The position numbers and the translations under genes are program-made. Below are positions 36,901 to 47,889 of a DNA stretch of 64,000 nucleotides, one piece after another (within the stretch, counting starts at the first letter, position 1; every line of letters starts with the position of its first letter). Below the pieces are notes generated by a model, which was not told the DNA's origin, did no database searches, and saw nothing but the letters and a program-made list of their open reading frames with translations. The stretch is taken from positions 15,028,197 through 15,092,196 of the forward strand of contig NC_061774.1 in NCBI RefSeq assembly GCF_022458985.1, in the 5' to 3' direction. The stretch is from Mugil cephalus. Its lineage: Eukaryota; Chordata; Actinopteri; Mugiliformes; Mugilidae.

Positions 36901-39900
36901 GCATTTAGCGAGCGGTGAGAGTGGAGTGCCCGACTGCGAGAGAAACCAACACTTTGAGGTGTTAACAATTGTTTTGTTGTTATGAGATGTATTTTTGGAA
37001 GATATACTGTATGTGTGTGTATCTGTGTAAATCTCATAAGTTTCGTTCGCTCCGTTGAAGCTTTCCAGGGCCCTGCGCTCCGGGGGTAATTGAGATGGCT
37101 TTTGGAGAGGAAAAATAATGAGAGTGTTAAGTGTCAAAGCGATGGAGAAGAAAGGAGGTGGCAGAGCCAAGCTGGAGGGGCCACGGGGCAGCGGGGGTGA
37201 AGGCGAGGGTCTCTGGGTTGTCAGCGCAATTTTCCAAAAATAGCTGCGCGCTTCGTTTTCATTGAAAGTAATGTGAGAGGGCAATAAAGCCTCTGTCCTT
37301 TTAGATCAACACGTATTAATCATATTTATTGGTGCATTACGAAGGAGGATGTGTGCGTTGCGGTGAGAGCAGATTGTGCGTGTCTGCGTGTGGCACAGAA
37401 TTAGCTTGCTCCCTCCAATTAGCGAGAATAACAGGATGTCTTGTTTTGTTAAGATGTTCCTGTGTTTCGCAGTGAGATGAGTGCGTGTGTGCGCCTGTCC
37501 TCAGGAAGGAGGTGCAAACATTTCTCTTAACAGAAGGGCCGAGACGGCCGACCAAAACCCACCCCAATGCTATCTATATACCATTGTCCCGGAGCCGAGA
37601 CCTTCGCATCCTCTGCCAGTTTATACTATAGCTTTTCAACATAAACACTTCAAAAAGGACAAAAATGGACCACGTTCACACAGGACTTGAATACACAAAC
37701 ACGTACCGTATCTGGCTGTCGGAGGGTTTGCTGTCAGACAGGGTTTCCTGCATATTCATCCTGTGCTCGTGCAGAAAGGAGAAACAGAAAAGCCATGGCA
37801 GTGCTCCGGCTATTTGATCATCGTGGGAGCCCCCCCGTGTGTTTATGGGCCCCTCCTGCAAAGAGAACCGCATATGTGTGTTTGTGTGTGCAGATGCCAC
37901 TATTACACCCCACTGGAGATGCTAACAAATGGAGAGCACATTATAGGCACAAATCATTTCCTAAGCATGGGCCTTTCCTCGCTAAGAGAGGCCATGAAGA
38001 GAAAAATATTATTTGTCATGAAATAAATTCAGGTAATTCATAAAAATAACTCATAAATCAGTCCAACATTTCCTGAATTAATTACTGCTGCCTTTCTTAG
38101 TTTTATGTCATTCAAATGCTACATCTTCGTATAGAGTCAGGTTGTATTAAATTATAAATTAACAGACATTCAAAATAATTACTTAATAATGGAAATCAAA
38201 AAATCAAAGCACTGTCTTAGCACAAAGCTCAGAAATGTTTGCTGCTGCTGATAAATGAAAAGCGATTAGCACATTCGGGATCTTAATAAGCCAACATTAA
38301 TCAGTTTATTAGAATTAGTAGAATATTGCTATGACAGTTGCTATTGGCTCATCCCATTGATATTGTATGTCACTTTTAGGACGCCCTTTACCTTTACCTT
38401 GCCGGGAACATCAGCTAAAGGTTCCCCATTTACTGACAGTTTGTACAGCTGATTAATAGGGACTGTACACGTCACAATAAACTAATAAAGTAAAGGCCAT
38501 TGAGGAGCAGCATCAGTTTCTAGTATCGGAAACTATTTTGAATCATTTTTACGGGTCCTTTATTGTGTAAAGATACGGCTGCTTGGTTGTTGCTTCTTAC
38601 TCGTCTGTTACGACATTGGAGAAGAAAATAACTCTTAAAGAACAGAAAATGGATTCTTACTGTCACCGTAGTCATAGAATCACAGTTTGCAACCAACAGA
38701 AACAGATCGACAGATGGAGAAGGATGCAGACAGAAAGATAAGTGACACCCCGCCCTTCTCTTCTCTCTATCCCAGTCACACTCATAACTCAGTTATATAA
38801 TCACATGTAAGTGGCCGTCCAGAAGGGAAAATAGCAGCAAAAAGAGACCCATTCATCTGCAGTTCCGGAGGCCAAGACGCATTCAAACAGCATTCTCCGG
38901 TTTCATCTCTCACAGTCTGGCCACCGGGACACATGCAGACAGTTTGTAGCGCTCGGAGCCACTGAGTGAAATGAAAGCTGAAAGTGACATTTCCCTCATA
39001 TTACCGAACAATCGCTTTCGTCCGTGGTAACAAATTGACCGAGGGCCGTGAGCTTGCGCATGCGCGCATGTGCTTTGCTGGATCTCGAATGGAAAAACTG
39101 AGCGGGATGGTTTCACGGTTGCAGACATGCCAGCGTGCCTGCGGCATCAGAACCCGAGCGAGGTTCTTACGCTGAGAAACTTTCCACCTGCATCATTTGT
39201 ATCTCTTAAAGTAAACGTCTGAGCTGCTGAACAAGCCGAGTCATCTCTGTCTGTCACCAATTGAGTTAATTTCACACTCGAAAGCCTAAGATAATACGGC
39301 ATCCCCGGCCTCTCCAGGAATGTGATATAGATTTAAGAACGTGGGTTGGTGTTACAAAAAAAAAAAAAAAAAAAGTTTTACTCTTTACATCTGCCCACAC
39401 GCAAACACGGAACATCTTTTTTTTGTTTCACACTGATCCCACGCGCTGTGTGCTTATTAATATCCCATTTTGCTATGAGTGTTCACCCTCTCACCTCATT
39501 AGCTCGTGAGCCATCCTTCCTCTATTTGAGCTGAGCCGCACAAGTTTAGATTAATGTAATGCAAGTCACTCTGTAAGATACAGAGCAAACATGCTGCAGA
39601 ATTTTATTTATTTTCCATAAGGACAGTGAAAAAAGTTAAATCAGTCTGAGTCTTAAACACCATCAGCCATGTGCCCATATAGACAATACTGTCTAAATGT
39701 ATGAGAAGGGGAAAAGTTATTGTAACTAACCTCCCATGGAATAAACTGCCATTTCATTTTGACTAAAATGTTTAGCTCTGTCTCAAGGCAACACTCCTCT
39801 CCCACTGTGAATTTATCTACAAATGAATCCAGGGTCATCCTGCTCTCAGTGTGTTCGTGTGCAAATGCAGAGTGGCTGCAAGTAGTTTTTAAAAGCAAGT

Positions 39901-42465
39901 GCATTATCTGCTCATGAAGGCCTTTCTGAACACAAGGTCTTGATTTATACATTGCAGGTGGATGTGACTGTCCCCACATGGCGTGTGTTAACTGGTCTAC
40001 AATATAAATTCTTTATCAATGCTGCCACCTACTGGGTATAATGTAACTTGCAATCGACCAAATCTGACGGTACGTGCTGAATTATGAGCGAAGACGCATC
40101 GATCTGAGTCACAACATATAACAACAGGTCCATGTATGTTTGGACATGGATACGTTTTTTTTTTTTTTAACCACACATTTTGGTTTTGTTGAATCAAAAC
40201 TACAGGCAGAAAAAGCGTGGAATTAACTGAAGGCAGCTTCAGTAAAGGCCTGGAAAAACATCACATGATTGATGTCCACACAAGTTCCAGACTTTGGGCA
40301 GTCATTGTCTGTAAAGGAACCCCGATGAAGAATTAAAAATAAACATTTTGTGTTTGTGATCAAATTCTTTTCTCCAGCCACTCTGGAGCCCCCAGGGACT
40401 GTGCGCAAACATTATTGTAATTCCCACACCTTTCCTCCAGTTTGGATGCAAATAACCTCAAAGTAAAGCTGCAAGTCTGGACTTTAAGCCCACATTCATT
40501 AAAACAGTTTTGTATGGGATGGGTGATTTAGAAGTGTTTTTATAAGAAAAAAAAACCAAAACATTTGATTAATACACCATACATAAACAGTTTAGTCTCA
40601 AAGATCTGTTTTAACTATAGGCATGGAGCTAGGATGTGATTAGCTTAGCTTAGTTTAGCATGAGAGCATGAGGGAGTGGAGTCGAGTGTATCTGCTAGTT
40701 GCCCAGCAACCACCCAAATAAACAAATTAAAACATTAGACCTAGACTTGAATAGACTTTAATGATCCACACGGGAAATTGCTTGGTCACAGTAGTTGCAC
40801 ATAAAAGAAACACTATCAAAATAGATAAGTAAAAAGAAAGTTAAATAAAATGAAAATAGGACACAAGTATTATCTAGTAAAATAAAACCAAAAATAGTGT
40901 AAGCAAAAAAGTGCAACCCTCCCTAAAATGACAAAAATTCAGAGAAATAAATGAGGGTCGGTATGGTCTAAGTGGGTCTTAGAGGTGCTAGTCATTATAT
41001 GTTTGGACTTGGACAGAGCCAGGATAACTGTTCCCATCTACTAATAGCTAACGTCTGTTAATGGGCATCTGTACATCAACATGGGGATTAACTAAGAAGC
41101 TTTCTGGTTTGTGTCTGCGGTCCTTAGTAGAACTGACCAGTCACATTTGAACAGGCCTAAGTATCAGGCAGGTAAATAGTACACGTGAAGCAGAAAAGAT
41201 TAAATGTTATCATAACCTCTTAACAAGCAGATTAACAGTAAAGCATATACCTTAAATAGAGTCTGTAAGTTATTTTAAACTGGTTCTGTCCTCCTCTCAC
41301 CTCCTAGCTGCTGCTAGTTACGGTATGTTGCAAACAATGACTGGTGCGAGTACCAGGAAGTCTTCGCCCGTTTGTTTTTTATGTCACCTGGATGTCTGCC
41401 TGCTGCACCGGAAGCCCTGAAACATTGGCCTCTGTCCCCAGAAGCTGATGATCAGCAGGTTCAAGGATTGAATACGTCCTGGCTCTAGGTCCATTCTTTC
41501 CACACAAACATGAGGGTACAATGGTCCTTCAGATCTTCACAAAACTTTTTACTAGAAATAAAACAAGCTTTTTGAAGACCTGAAATGACAAATTAAGTGC
41601 AATTATGAAAAACTAAATATAATTTAAAACACTGCATAATTTAGATTATATATCTGGTTCTGTACCATGTCGATTGATGTTGATCTCTTTTAACTAACAG
41701 TTGGCAACGTAAGAAACAACCCCACAACCTGCTTCGACGTGTATAAAATGTACTTGTTACGCATTTATTTTATAACATTTGAGCCGTGTCCACTTCCATC
41801 TAGTTTAAAAGTTTAGATAAAAACAGCCAAGAAGAAAAGTGAAGCGGTTTCTGTACACAGCCACCGGCTAATGCATTTTTCTCGATCCCCCCCCCCCAGG
41901 GTCTTTTAATGTGAACCTGCGCCTCCCGGATCTCCTCTTCAAAGTGATCTTCTGGCTCGGCTACTTCAACAGCTGCCTGAACCCCATCATCTACCCCTGC
42001 TACAACCGCGAGTTCAAGCTGGCCTTCATTCGGATCCTGAGATGCCAGTGGCACCAGCGCAAACGTCCCGGGTGGAGGGCGTATAATTACCGTTCCTCCA
42101 ACTTCAGCGCCTCTGGGAACTCCCGCAAAGGCTCCGCGGACCACAACTCCAGCTGCCTGAACGGAAGCCAGCGCACTCTGCCGTCCTCGGCGAGCCCGAG
42201 CCCCAGCTACCTGAGCAGGGGTCTGCAAACCTGCCCCGAGGGGGAGACGTTGTACATCTGGGGAGCCACCACGCCGACCCCCTCCACGCCCAACCTGCTG
42301 CCCGGCAGCCCGGCAGACTGCCAGCGTGGAGGCCTGAGAGGGGATCTAAGGGGAGGGAAAGCGTCCGAGGAGACGACTGCTGGCGTTTTCTCTTTCTCCT
42401 TCGGGAAGAATAAAGACAAGGGAGGTGCCAACAAAGACATCATCATGCCGGACGATAACGTGTGA
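32996..42465 (+). CDS. adra1b: Alpha-1B adrenergic receptor (two coding exons)
   Basis: Rhodopsin-family GPCR for adrenaline and noradrenaline, coupled to Gq/phospholipase C at the plasma membrane. Joining 32996-33959 and 41900-42465 gives 509 residues, with a Gly codon split at the junction (phase 1), as in vertebrate alpha-1 genes. The N-terminus has five N-glycosylation sequons (Asn7, 14, 27, 30, 35). Key residues are all present: GN in helix 1 (64-65), Asp93 in helix 2, Cys120 and Cys197 for the disulphide, Asp127 for amine binding, DRY at 144-146, Ser209/210/213 in helix 5, CWLPFF in helix 6 and NPIIY at 349-353. [11 protein letters not shown] after helix 5 and SGSQRTLP-like NGSQRTLP in the tail identify subtype B rather than A or D. 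Teleosts have two copies, and I cannot tell which this is. The start is the first in-frame ATG. The arginine-rich tail run of mammals is absent. Confidence 0.96.
33960..41899 (+). other. adra1b: adra1b intron, 7.9 kb
   Basis: Starts gtaggt and ends with an 11-C run then ag (41887-41899). No nested gene was recognised. Stretches with mixed composition and several AT-rich core motifs (ccaattagcg near 37417, and 37760-38045) look more structured than their surroundings and are candidates for conserved enhancers; that is inference from texture alone. An A run lies at 39356-39374, and a retroposon-tail repeat at 40742-40990. Confidence 0.7.
40742..40990 (-). repeat. Dispersed fish repeat (retroposon tail-like)
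   Basis: It opens with aatagactttaatgatccac then acgggaaattg, followed by acagtag and a long A-rich stretch. In reverse complement this is the caatttcccgt-gtggatcatt-aaagtctatt tail commonly repeated across teleost genomes. Probably a truncated retroposon in the adra1b intron; the family is not assigned. Confidence 0.5.
41900..42465 (+). CDS. adra1b: adra1b exon 2 (helix 7 and cytoplasmic tail)
   Basis: Begins GG TCT after the acceptor and completes Gly322. Helix 7 runs [13 protein letters not shown] then LNPIIYP, followed by the amphipathic helix 8 ([13 protein letters not shown]). The remaining ~135-residue tail is rich in Ser, Pro and Gly, includes [15 protein letters not shown], likely phosphorylation substrate sequence, and ends MPDDNV. 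Where mammals have Cys-Gln-Cys after helix 8, this has Cys-Gln-Trp, leaving one of the two presumed palmitoylation cysteines. Confidence 0.96.
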
Positions 42466-43105
42466 CTTGTCGTATCTCTTAATTACTGAATGAATTCTTT
42501 TATCGGGTTTGCAGTCAAACAGAGCATGGATGTAGGATTTCACAGGTTTCACTGTACGGCCCCGTGATCATTCATCAGTCAGTGGGTTGTCATTGTGATT
42601 AGTGGTCAGTGTGAGGTGAAGATCGACTGCGCTGCTGTATCACTAGTACTTTGTTCTGTGTTGCTGTATCTGTGGTTGACATGGACAGTTTCTTTCAGTG
42701 AACGGCGAGGGGGGCTGCGAGGTAGTCGGTCAAAAATATTTTGCCTCCGCCTTTAGACTGGAAAGAGACCCGCGCATGCATTTTGCTTTAAAGGACAAAC
42801 ACACATCATTTCAGGGATGATGTCCACCCGACACAGCCTTCCCTGTGGCCGTTTTAGTTCCAATCCACTCCAAATCTGCCTTGTAAAAAACAAAAAAAAA
42901 AAAAAACAAACAAAACATAAGACTGAACATGACAAAAAAAAGGACTAAAACAAGGACTCTGTTGCAGTCATTTGATTTTTGTGGTATATCGTGGAAGTAA
43001 AGTATAACCCGTTTTCTCTGCTGTGCGCACAATCATTAGATATCATCTTGTTTGTATGTTTGTAGAAATGTGATGGAGAAATAAAATTAGAACGTTGCTT
43101 TTAAA
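42466..43105 (+). other. adra1b: Probable adra1b 3' UTR
   Basis: Non-coding sequence after the TGA stop up to about 20 bases past the first AATAAA. It includes an A-rich run near 42890-42920. A longer form could end after the second AATAAA at 43200. Confidence 0.55.
43080..43085 (+). terminator. adra1b: AATAAA poly(A) signal for adra1b
   Basis: First canonical hexamer after the stop codon, 615 bases downstream. A second AATAAA lies at 43200-43205, so alternative 3' ends are possible. Confidence 0.55.
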
Positions 43106-43209
43106 TGCTGCTTCAATGAAAACTATTAATCTGTCTGTTTCCCCTTTCAAATTAACGTGGCACCATTACGTCGTGATGGTGAATGGATCTAATGTTTGAA
43201 ATAAAAATG

Positions 43210-46200
43210 GATGTGATTTGCTGTATCCTGAGTGAACGGTGGACAGTTTTGAGCCTCTGAGGTAGAGAGTAAACATTATGTTCCACTTAGAGGACCAGAC
43301 GGAAATTATTTTATATCAATCACATGAACATGGGCCTTCCTGTCAAAGCCAGTCACAAGATACCTAAATATATATACAGATTCATACTTTCTCCTTTACC
43401 CACTGAATCCTGGTACATGCCACTTAAGCATTCACTCTTGCAGTGGTTTATTTTGACAACAAATAATTCCATCTCTTACTAAGCAGACACACCCTGCATT
43501 TGGGTGCAATCTGAAACACCTTTGTCCAGTGTCCATTTTTAGTCTCAGTAGCAAAGCACTGGACCACAGAGTGCAACCAAGACATTGTGGCCATGCTACT
43601 CTGTTAGGTTTTTCCCAGCACATATGCTCAGACGCCTCCTGCTGTGTCCAGTAGTACAGACCTTTAGGTCAGTACTGCTGGAGTTAAGGCTGCCGGCCCA
43701 AGGAAAATACCCTTTTAACACACAAGTCCAGAAACAACTGTGATGGATCCACGCAATTGCTTCAAATGAATCTGGAAAGCCAAGATGGCTGACCATTCAG
43801 GGGAAGTCCCACTGCAAAAGGAGAAATACAGGACCTCTGCTCCATTTCCTGTGAGCTTAAGAACTACGTATAACCATGTTAGACAGTGGGATTCTTGAAA
43901 GCTAACAGCAGGTTCAGACTCCTCATGCTGTGGTAAGCAAATAGCTGTTACCCTAGTAGAGACCACTTCAAAATATATTTTTTTTATTAGTCTTCTTTGG
44001 AACAAGGCATATTTTGTTTTACCATAATGAGCCAATAGCAAACCCATCCATCCCCCACAATTTTTGGAGAGAGATGGAATCAGTCCCCTGAGCGTAGGAC
44101 ATGATCGAACTATTGACGTTAAATATGAAAGAGCAAAGAATGTGGTTGGTTGGGAGTCATTGAGTGAGCTCTTCCACTTCGGAGGTTTATAGTTTGTTAG
44201 TTCAAAAGTATTTTTAGCATTGGCTTAAAGCCTTGACTTTTAAAGAGCGTTGGTCCACGGCAGTCCAGCTCAAACTTTGCTAAAATTAGCAAGCAATAGA
44301 AAAGTTTGTGGGGGAAAAAAGACTGTACAAAATACTTGCAATTATAAATTATAATCGATAAAACTAGAAAGGGCAAGAGTAGCTCTAGAGAAAACTGGTA
44401 AGTTTTGAGCATGTGAAGACAATGTTAAAGATAAAGTAGCTCACAGCATGTTCCCTCGCCTCTTGTCATCAAGTCATAAAAGCTCTGCAGGACAGGCTTT
44501 AATTTATGCTTCCTGAGGAATACATAGAAGCTTAAATATTAAATACAGCCTCAATCCACACGAACAGAACGGCCTTTTCTTTAGCATTTTTGGACACTTC
44601 ACATACGCACACTGAAATCACTGCTGTCCATACAACCACAGTGGGGTTTACACAAAGCTGCTCAGTTTTATTTTTAAGCTGTTCACTTGGTGCACTTTTG
44701 ACAGAATGCTTCCTTTTTTTTGAAATCATATGGGTGATCTGCAATGTAATAGAACACCTGCTAGCTTAACACCTGCTGTACTGTGTAGACACCGACCAGA
44801 GGAACTGTTGCTCTGCTAATGCGGAGCTCATGCTATACTTTCCATCTTAGAAGTGAGCTTTTCTTGTTAAGGTAAAGGCTCAAAGCTCTGCCTTAAAGCA
44901 TATACCTTAAAGTGTAACACATATACTAAAATGCTTTTAATTAATTAGTTAGTTAAATGACCAGTGTGATCAAAAGCAACGACTACGCCGAGCACAACTC
45001 ATTTCCCTTTGAGACAAACATTTCCTGCAAAGCAATTTCAAATTTCATGAAAATCAAGGCAACAGCCCGAGGTCTCTGGAGGTGTTAATTCAAAGCTCAG
45101 CAGCGCTGTTTGTAACTTTTTCACTTGACTTGAAGTTAAAATCTCAATGCAAAATGTAACACTGGTTTCAAAGTTTGCATCATTACGTGCCACGTCAGGG
45201 GAATCATAAGCTAAGTGACATGATCTGCATTAAAAAAACAAAAAAAAAAAACATTTTACCTAACAAATGCTTCCACAGTAGACCTTAATGACCCCTGTAC
45301 TTCTTAGATTTTAACATTCCTCTACACCCATAACTGAGGGCGCATGATTCTCGGTTTGACTTAACACGCTGCTTCAATATGTTTGAGATATTTAATTTAT
45401 GTCAAGATGCTAAAGTTGTCATTTGACTTTACCGGTGGGTGGAGGGGTCCTTCGTCAGCTGCTGGAATCATTATGTGGATTTGGCAAAAGCAGGAGGCCA
45501 AGGTCTTAAATACAGGAACAGACTAATGAGGCTGTACCAAGTACACACCACAACGGGGGGGTTCAGGTTATTTAAGTTTGTGTATTTTGGGGCTTTTGTT
45601 AGATCAAATGTTGGAATTTAAATGCTTTTGTGTTTGATTAAATATATTTATCTCACTTTACAAACTAACTGCCTGTTGTGTGTTTTTTCCTGTAGTTAGT
45701 TAGTCTGGAAGTTCCCAATGTAAACCCCTTCATACGTAACTGGTTTGATGAGCCAGAACTGTCCCCTGTTCTGGTCACTTTTATATCATTGCATGTGTTT
45801 AATTCTGTACATTTAAGCCTTATGGACCCAGAACTGTATTGTTTCTTAAATTCTAGCAACTTTCTGCCTTCCAGCTCAACTACAGGCGACACTAATTTTC
45901 AGTAGGATCCCACATTAAGATGTCAACACCCACAGTGTTGTGAAGCATTCATTTTCGTCATGTCAGTGACCACATTGTTTCACATTGCTGAAATATTTTA
46001 TTTCCACATGCAAACAACTGCTGATCTCAACTACAACAACACAAAATATGTATGATGAGCATGTTTCACCAGATTTAACTTTCATAATCTCCATAAATGG
46101 AGGAATTTCTTCAGGCGGGCTGTTTCTGTATGCATGTTCAAGGTGAACAGCAGGGATAATATAGAAATTACTCTATATAAGATAATGTCTCAGTATAATA

Positions 46201-46755
46201 AAAAAAAAAAAAATCCAACTGTTCCATTCAGAGTCCACTGAGTTTTTAATTCTGTTCAGTTTTACATAAAGCAAATGTGTCCACGTTGAAATGTGAATAT
46301 GTGCAGTTTTTTTTTCACCAAATACCCAATAAATAAATGTGACAATAAATATCTGACCTCCAGCTGCTATCCTTATCTTCTCAGTCCGATGGAAATAAAA
46401 TAAAAATCTGAAAACACCTGTGCACGGTACATGACCACCGCTGAAAAGGCGCCTGTGACGTGAACAACGACACATTGTACTTTAAGAGCCACGCAATGCG
46501 TGCTCAAACTTGCAGAGGCACGGGAAAAACCTGATAGTGTCAGGGGCATGGACATACTTTGTTGCGGGGATGAGAAGTGTGAGAGCTATGTGTTGGAAAA
46601 ACACCGCTAACATTTTTGACATGCACGCAGGGCTGACACATGGTGAGATTATGTGCGGGAGGAAAGGAAGAGGCAGGTTTGAGAGCGCCTGCAACAAGCC
46701 ACTCCTCTCTTGGAACATAAACTCCTTCCTTATTTCATCACTTCCATATCAGCAT
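43210..46755. other. adra1b-fabp6 intergenic region, no gene recognised
   Basis: In mammals TTC1 and PWWP2A lie between these two genes. No tetratricopeptide-like or PWWP-like exon was recognised here on either strand. Only short frames and A/T runs (44700, 45233, 46200) are present. The last few hundred bases should hold the fabp6 promoter, but no specific box can be supported. Confidence 0.5.
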
Positions 46756-46759
46756 CAGC

Positions 46760-47412
46760 ATGGCTTTTGCAGGGAAATACGAGCTTGAGAGTCAAGAAAA
46801 CTATGAGGAGTTTCTAGAAGCAATTGGTATGAGGATTCTTCTTCTTCTTCTGTTTTTACTGAATCTTAATCCATGTGTGGATAAATGTGAGCCACCTTTG
46901 TTCTCTACCACAGGGCTTCTCAAGGCAAAGACAGACCACAAAGTGGTAACAGAGGTGGTTCAGGATGGGAACGACTTCACCTGGACACAAAGCATCCCTA
47001 ACTGGACCTGGTCTAATAAATTCACCGTGGGTCAGGAGTGTGAGCTGGTGACGATGACAGGCTCTAACTTCAAGGTGAGTGCACGACGTGCCCTGGAGGA
47101 AAATAGCAATTCAACAACTAACCTCGCACGTTTCACACAACGTCTCACCTGCGACTCTTCTTGTGGCCTACAGGCCCCTGTTACAATGGAGGGCGGCAAA
47201 ATTTCAATCCAGTTCCCTCAGTACAACCTCACTGCGGAGATCGTCGACGATAAGCTAGTTATGGTAAGAGAAGCAGGCGCTGGTTCACACAGGGCTTAAT
47301 CGCCACAAACTCTTAAATCGTTTGTTGTTCTTTTCCACACCGTCTCCTGCAGATCTGCACAACACCGGGAGAGAAGGGTGTGACCTTTACCAGAATCAAC
47401 AAGAGGATCTAA
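46760..47412 (+). CDS. fabp6: Fatty acid-binding protein 6 (gastrotropin, ileal bile acid-binding)
   Basis: Cytosolic lipocalin-fold carrier; FABP6 binds bile acids in ileal enterocytes. Four exons with good junctions: 46760-46826, 46914-47074, 47174-47263 and 47353-47412, the four-exon plan of all FABP genes. Donors are gtatga, gtgagt and gtaaga; acceptors are cag. The joined product is 125 residues. It opens with the FABP signature (GKYELESQENYEEF). EVVQDGNDFTWTQ, KFTVGQE and the FPQYxxTAEIxxDKLV block are closest to FABP6, not FABP1 or FABP10. Oddities: exon 2 is 12 bases shorter than usual, removing about four residues in the helix II lid; the usual Gly-Gly loop reads Asn-Trp-Thr-Trp; the C-terminus ends KRI without a final Ala. 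The ccnjl neighbour supports fabp6. Confidence 0.88.
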
Positions 47413-47860
47413 TGCTACAAGACTCAACACGCTTCAGTGCATAAGGGGCTGCGGGAAGGCTTGATCCAGTTACTGAAAGAAAAAAAGAGGAATAATGTGA
47501 CCATCTGTGCTGAGGAGGAAGTGAAACATCTCATTGAAGTTGTGAAACTAAATTATACTGTATTTCTGAATAAGTGGGTTTGCACCATGTTCAGTGTGAT
47601 CCAGTATAAATCACTTAGATATAACATTTTGCTTTACTGTTGACACGACTGTTGAATTTATGATTGTTATAAAGCGGCCAAATGTATTTTAACGGCTGAT
47701 TTCTGCTCAACAAATGAGAGGATCTTCTAAGGGTTTTATGTGTTTTATGTGTCTTGTGAACTTGAAATAAGTAGAAAATACATGTTTCCTTCAATTAAGT
47801 CAGTTTAGCAGAAGTTTATAAAGTGTAGAAATGTGCAAGAAATTCCCCCACACTATTCAG

Positions 47861-47866
47861 AATAAA
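47861..47866 (+). terminator. fabp6: AATAAA poly(A) signal for fabp6
   Basis: First canonical hexamer after the fabp6 stop, 449 bases downstream. It implies a 3' UTR of about 470 bases. Confidence 0.55.
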
Positions 47867-47889
47867 CAATATGATTTATATTTTGTTAG

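Noticed and set aside
39653..39979. - strand frame in the adra1b intron containing [14 protein letters not shown], like a FABP strand
   Set aside because: The similarity lasts about a dozen residues and does not continue on either side, unlike a real FABP exon; chance is likelier.
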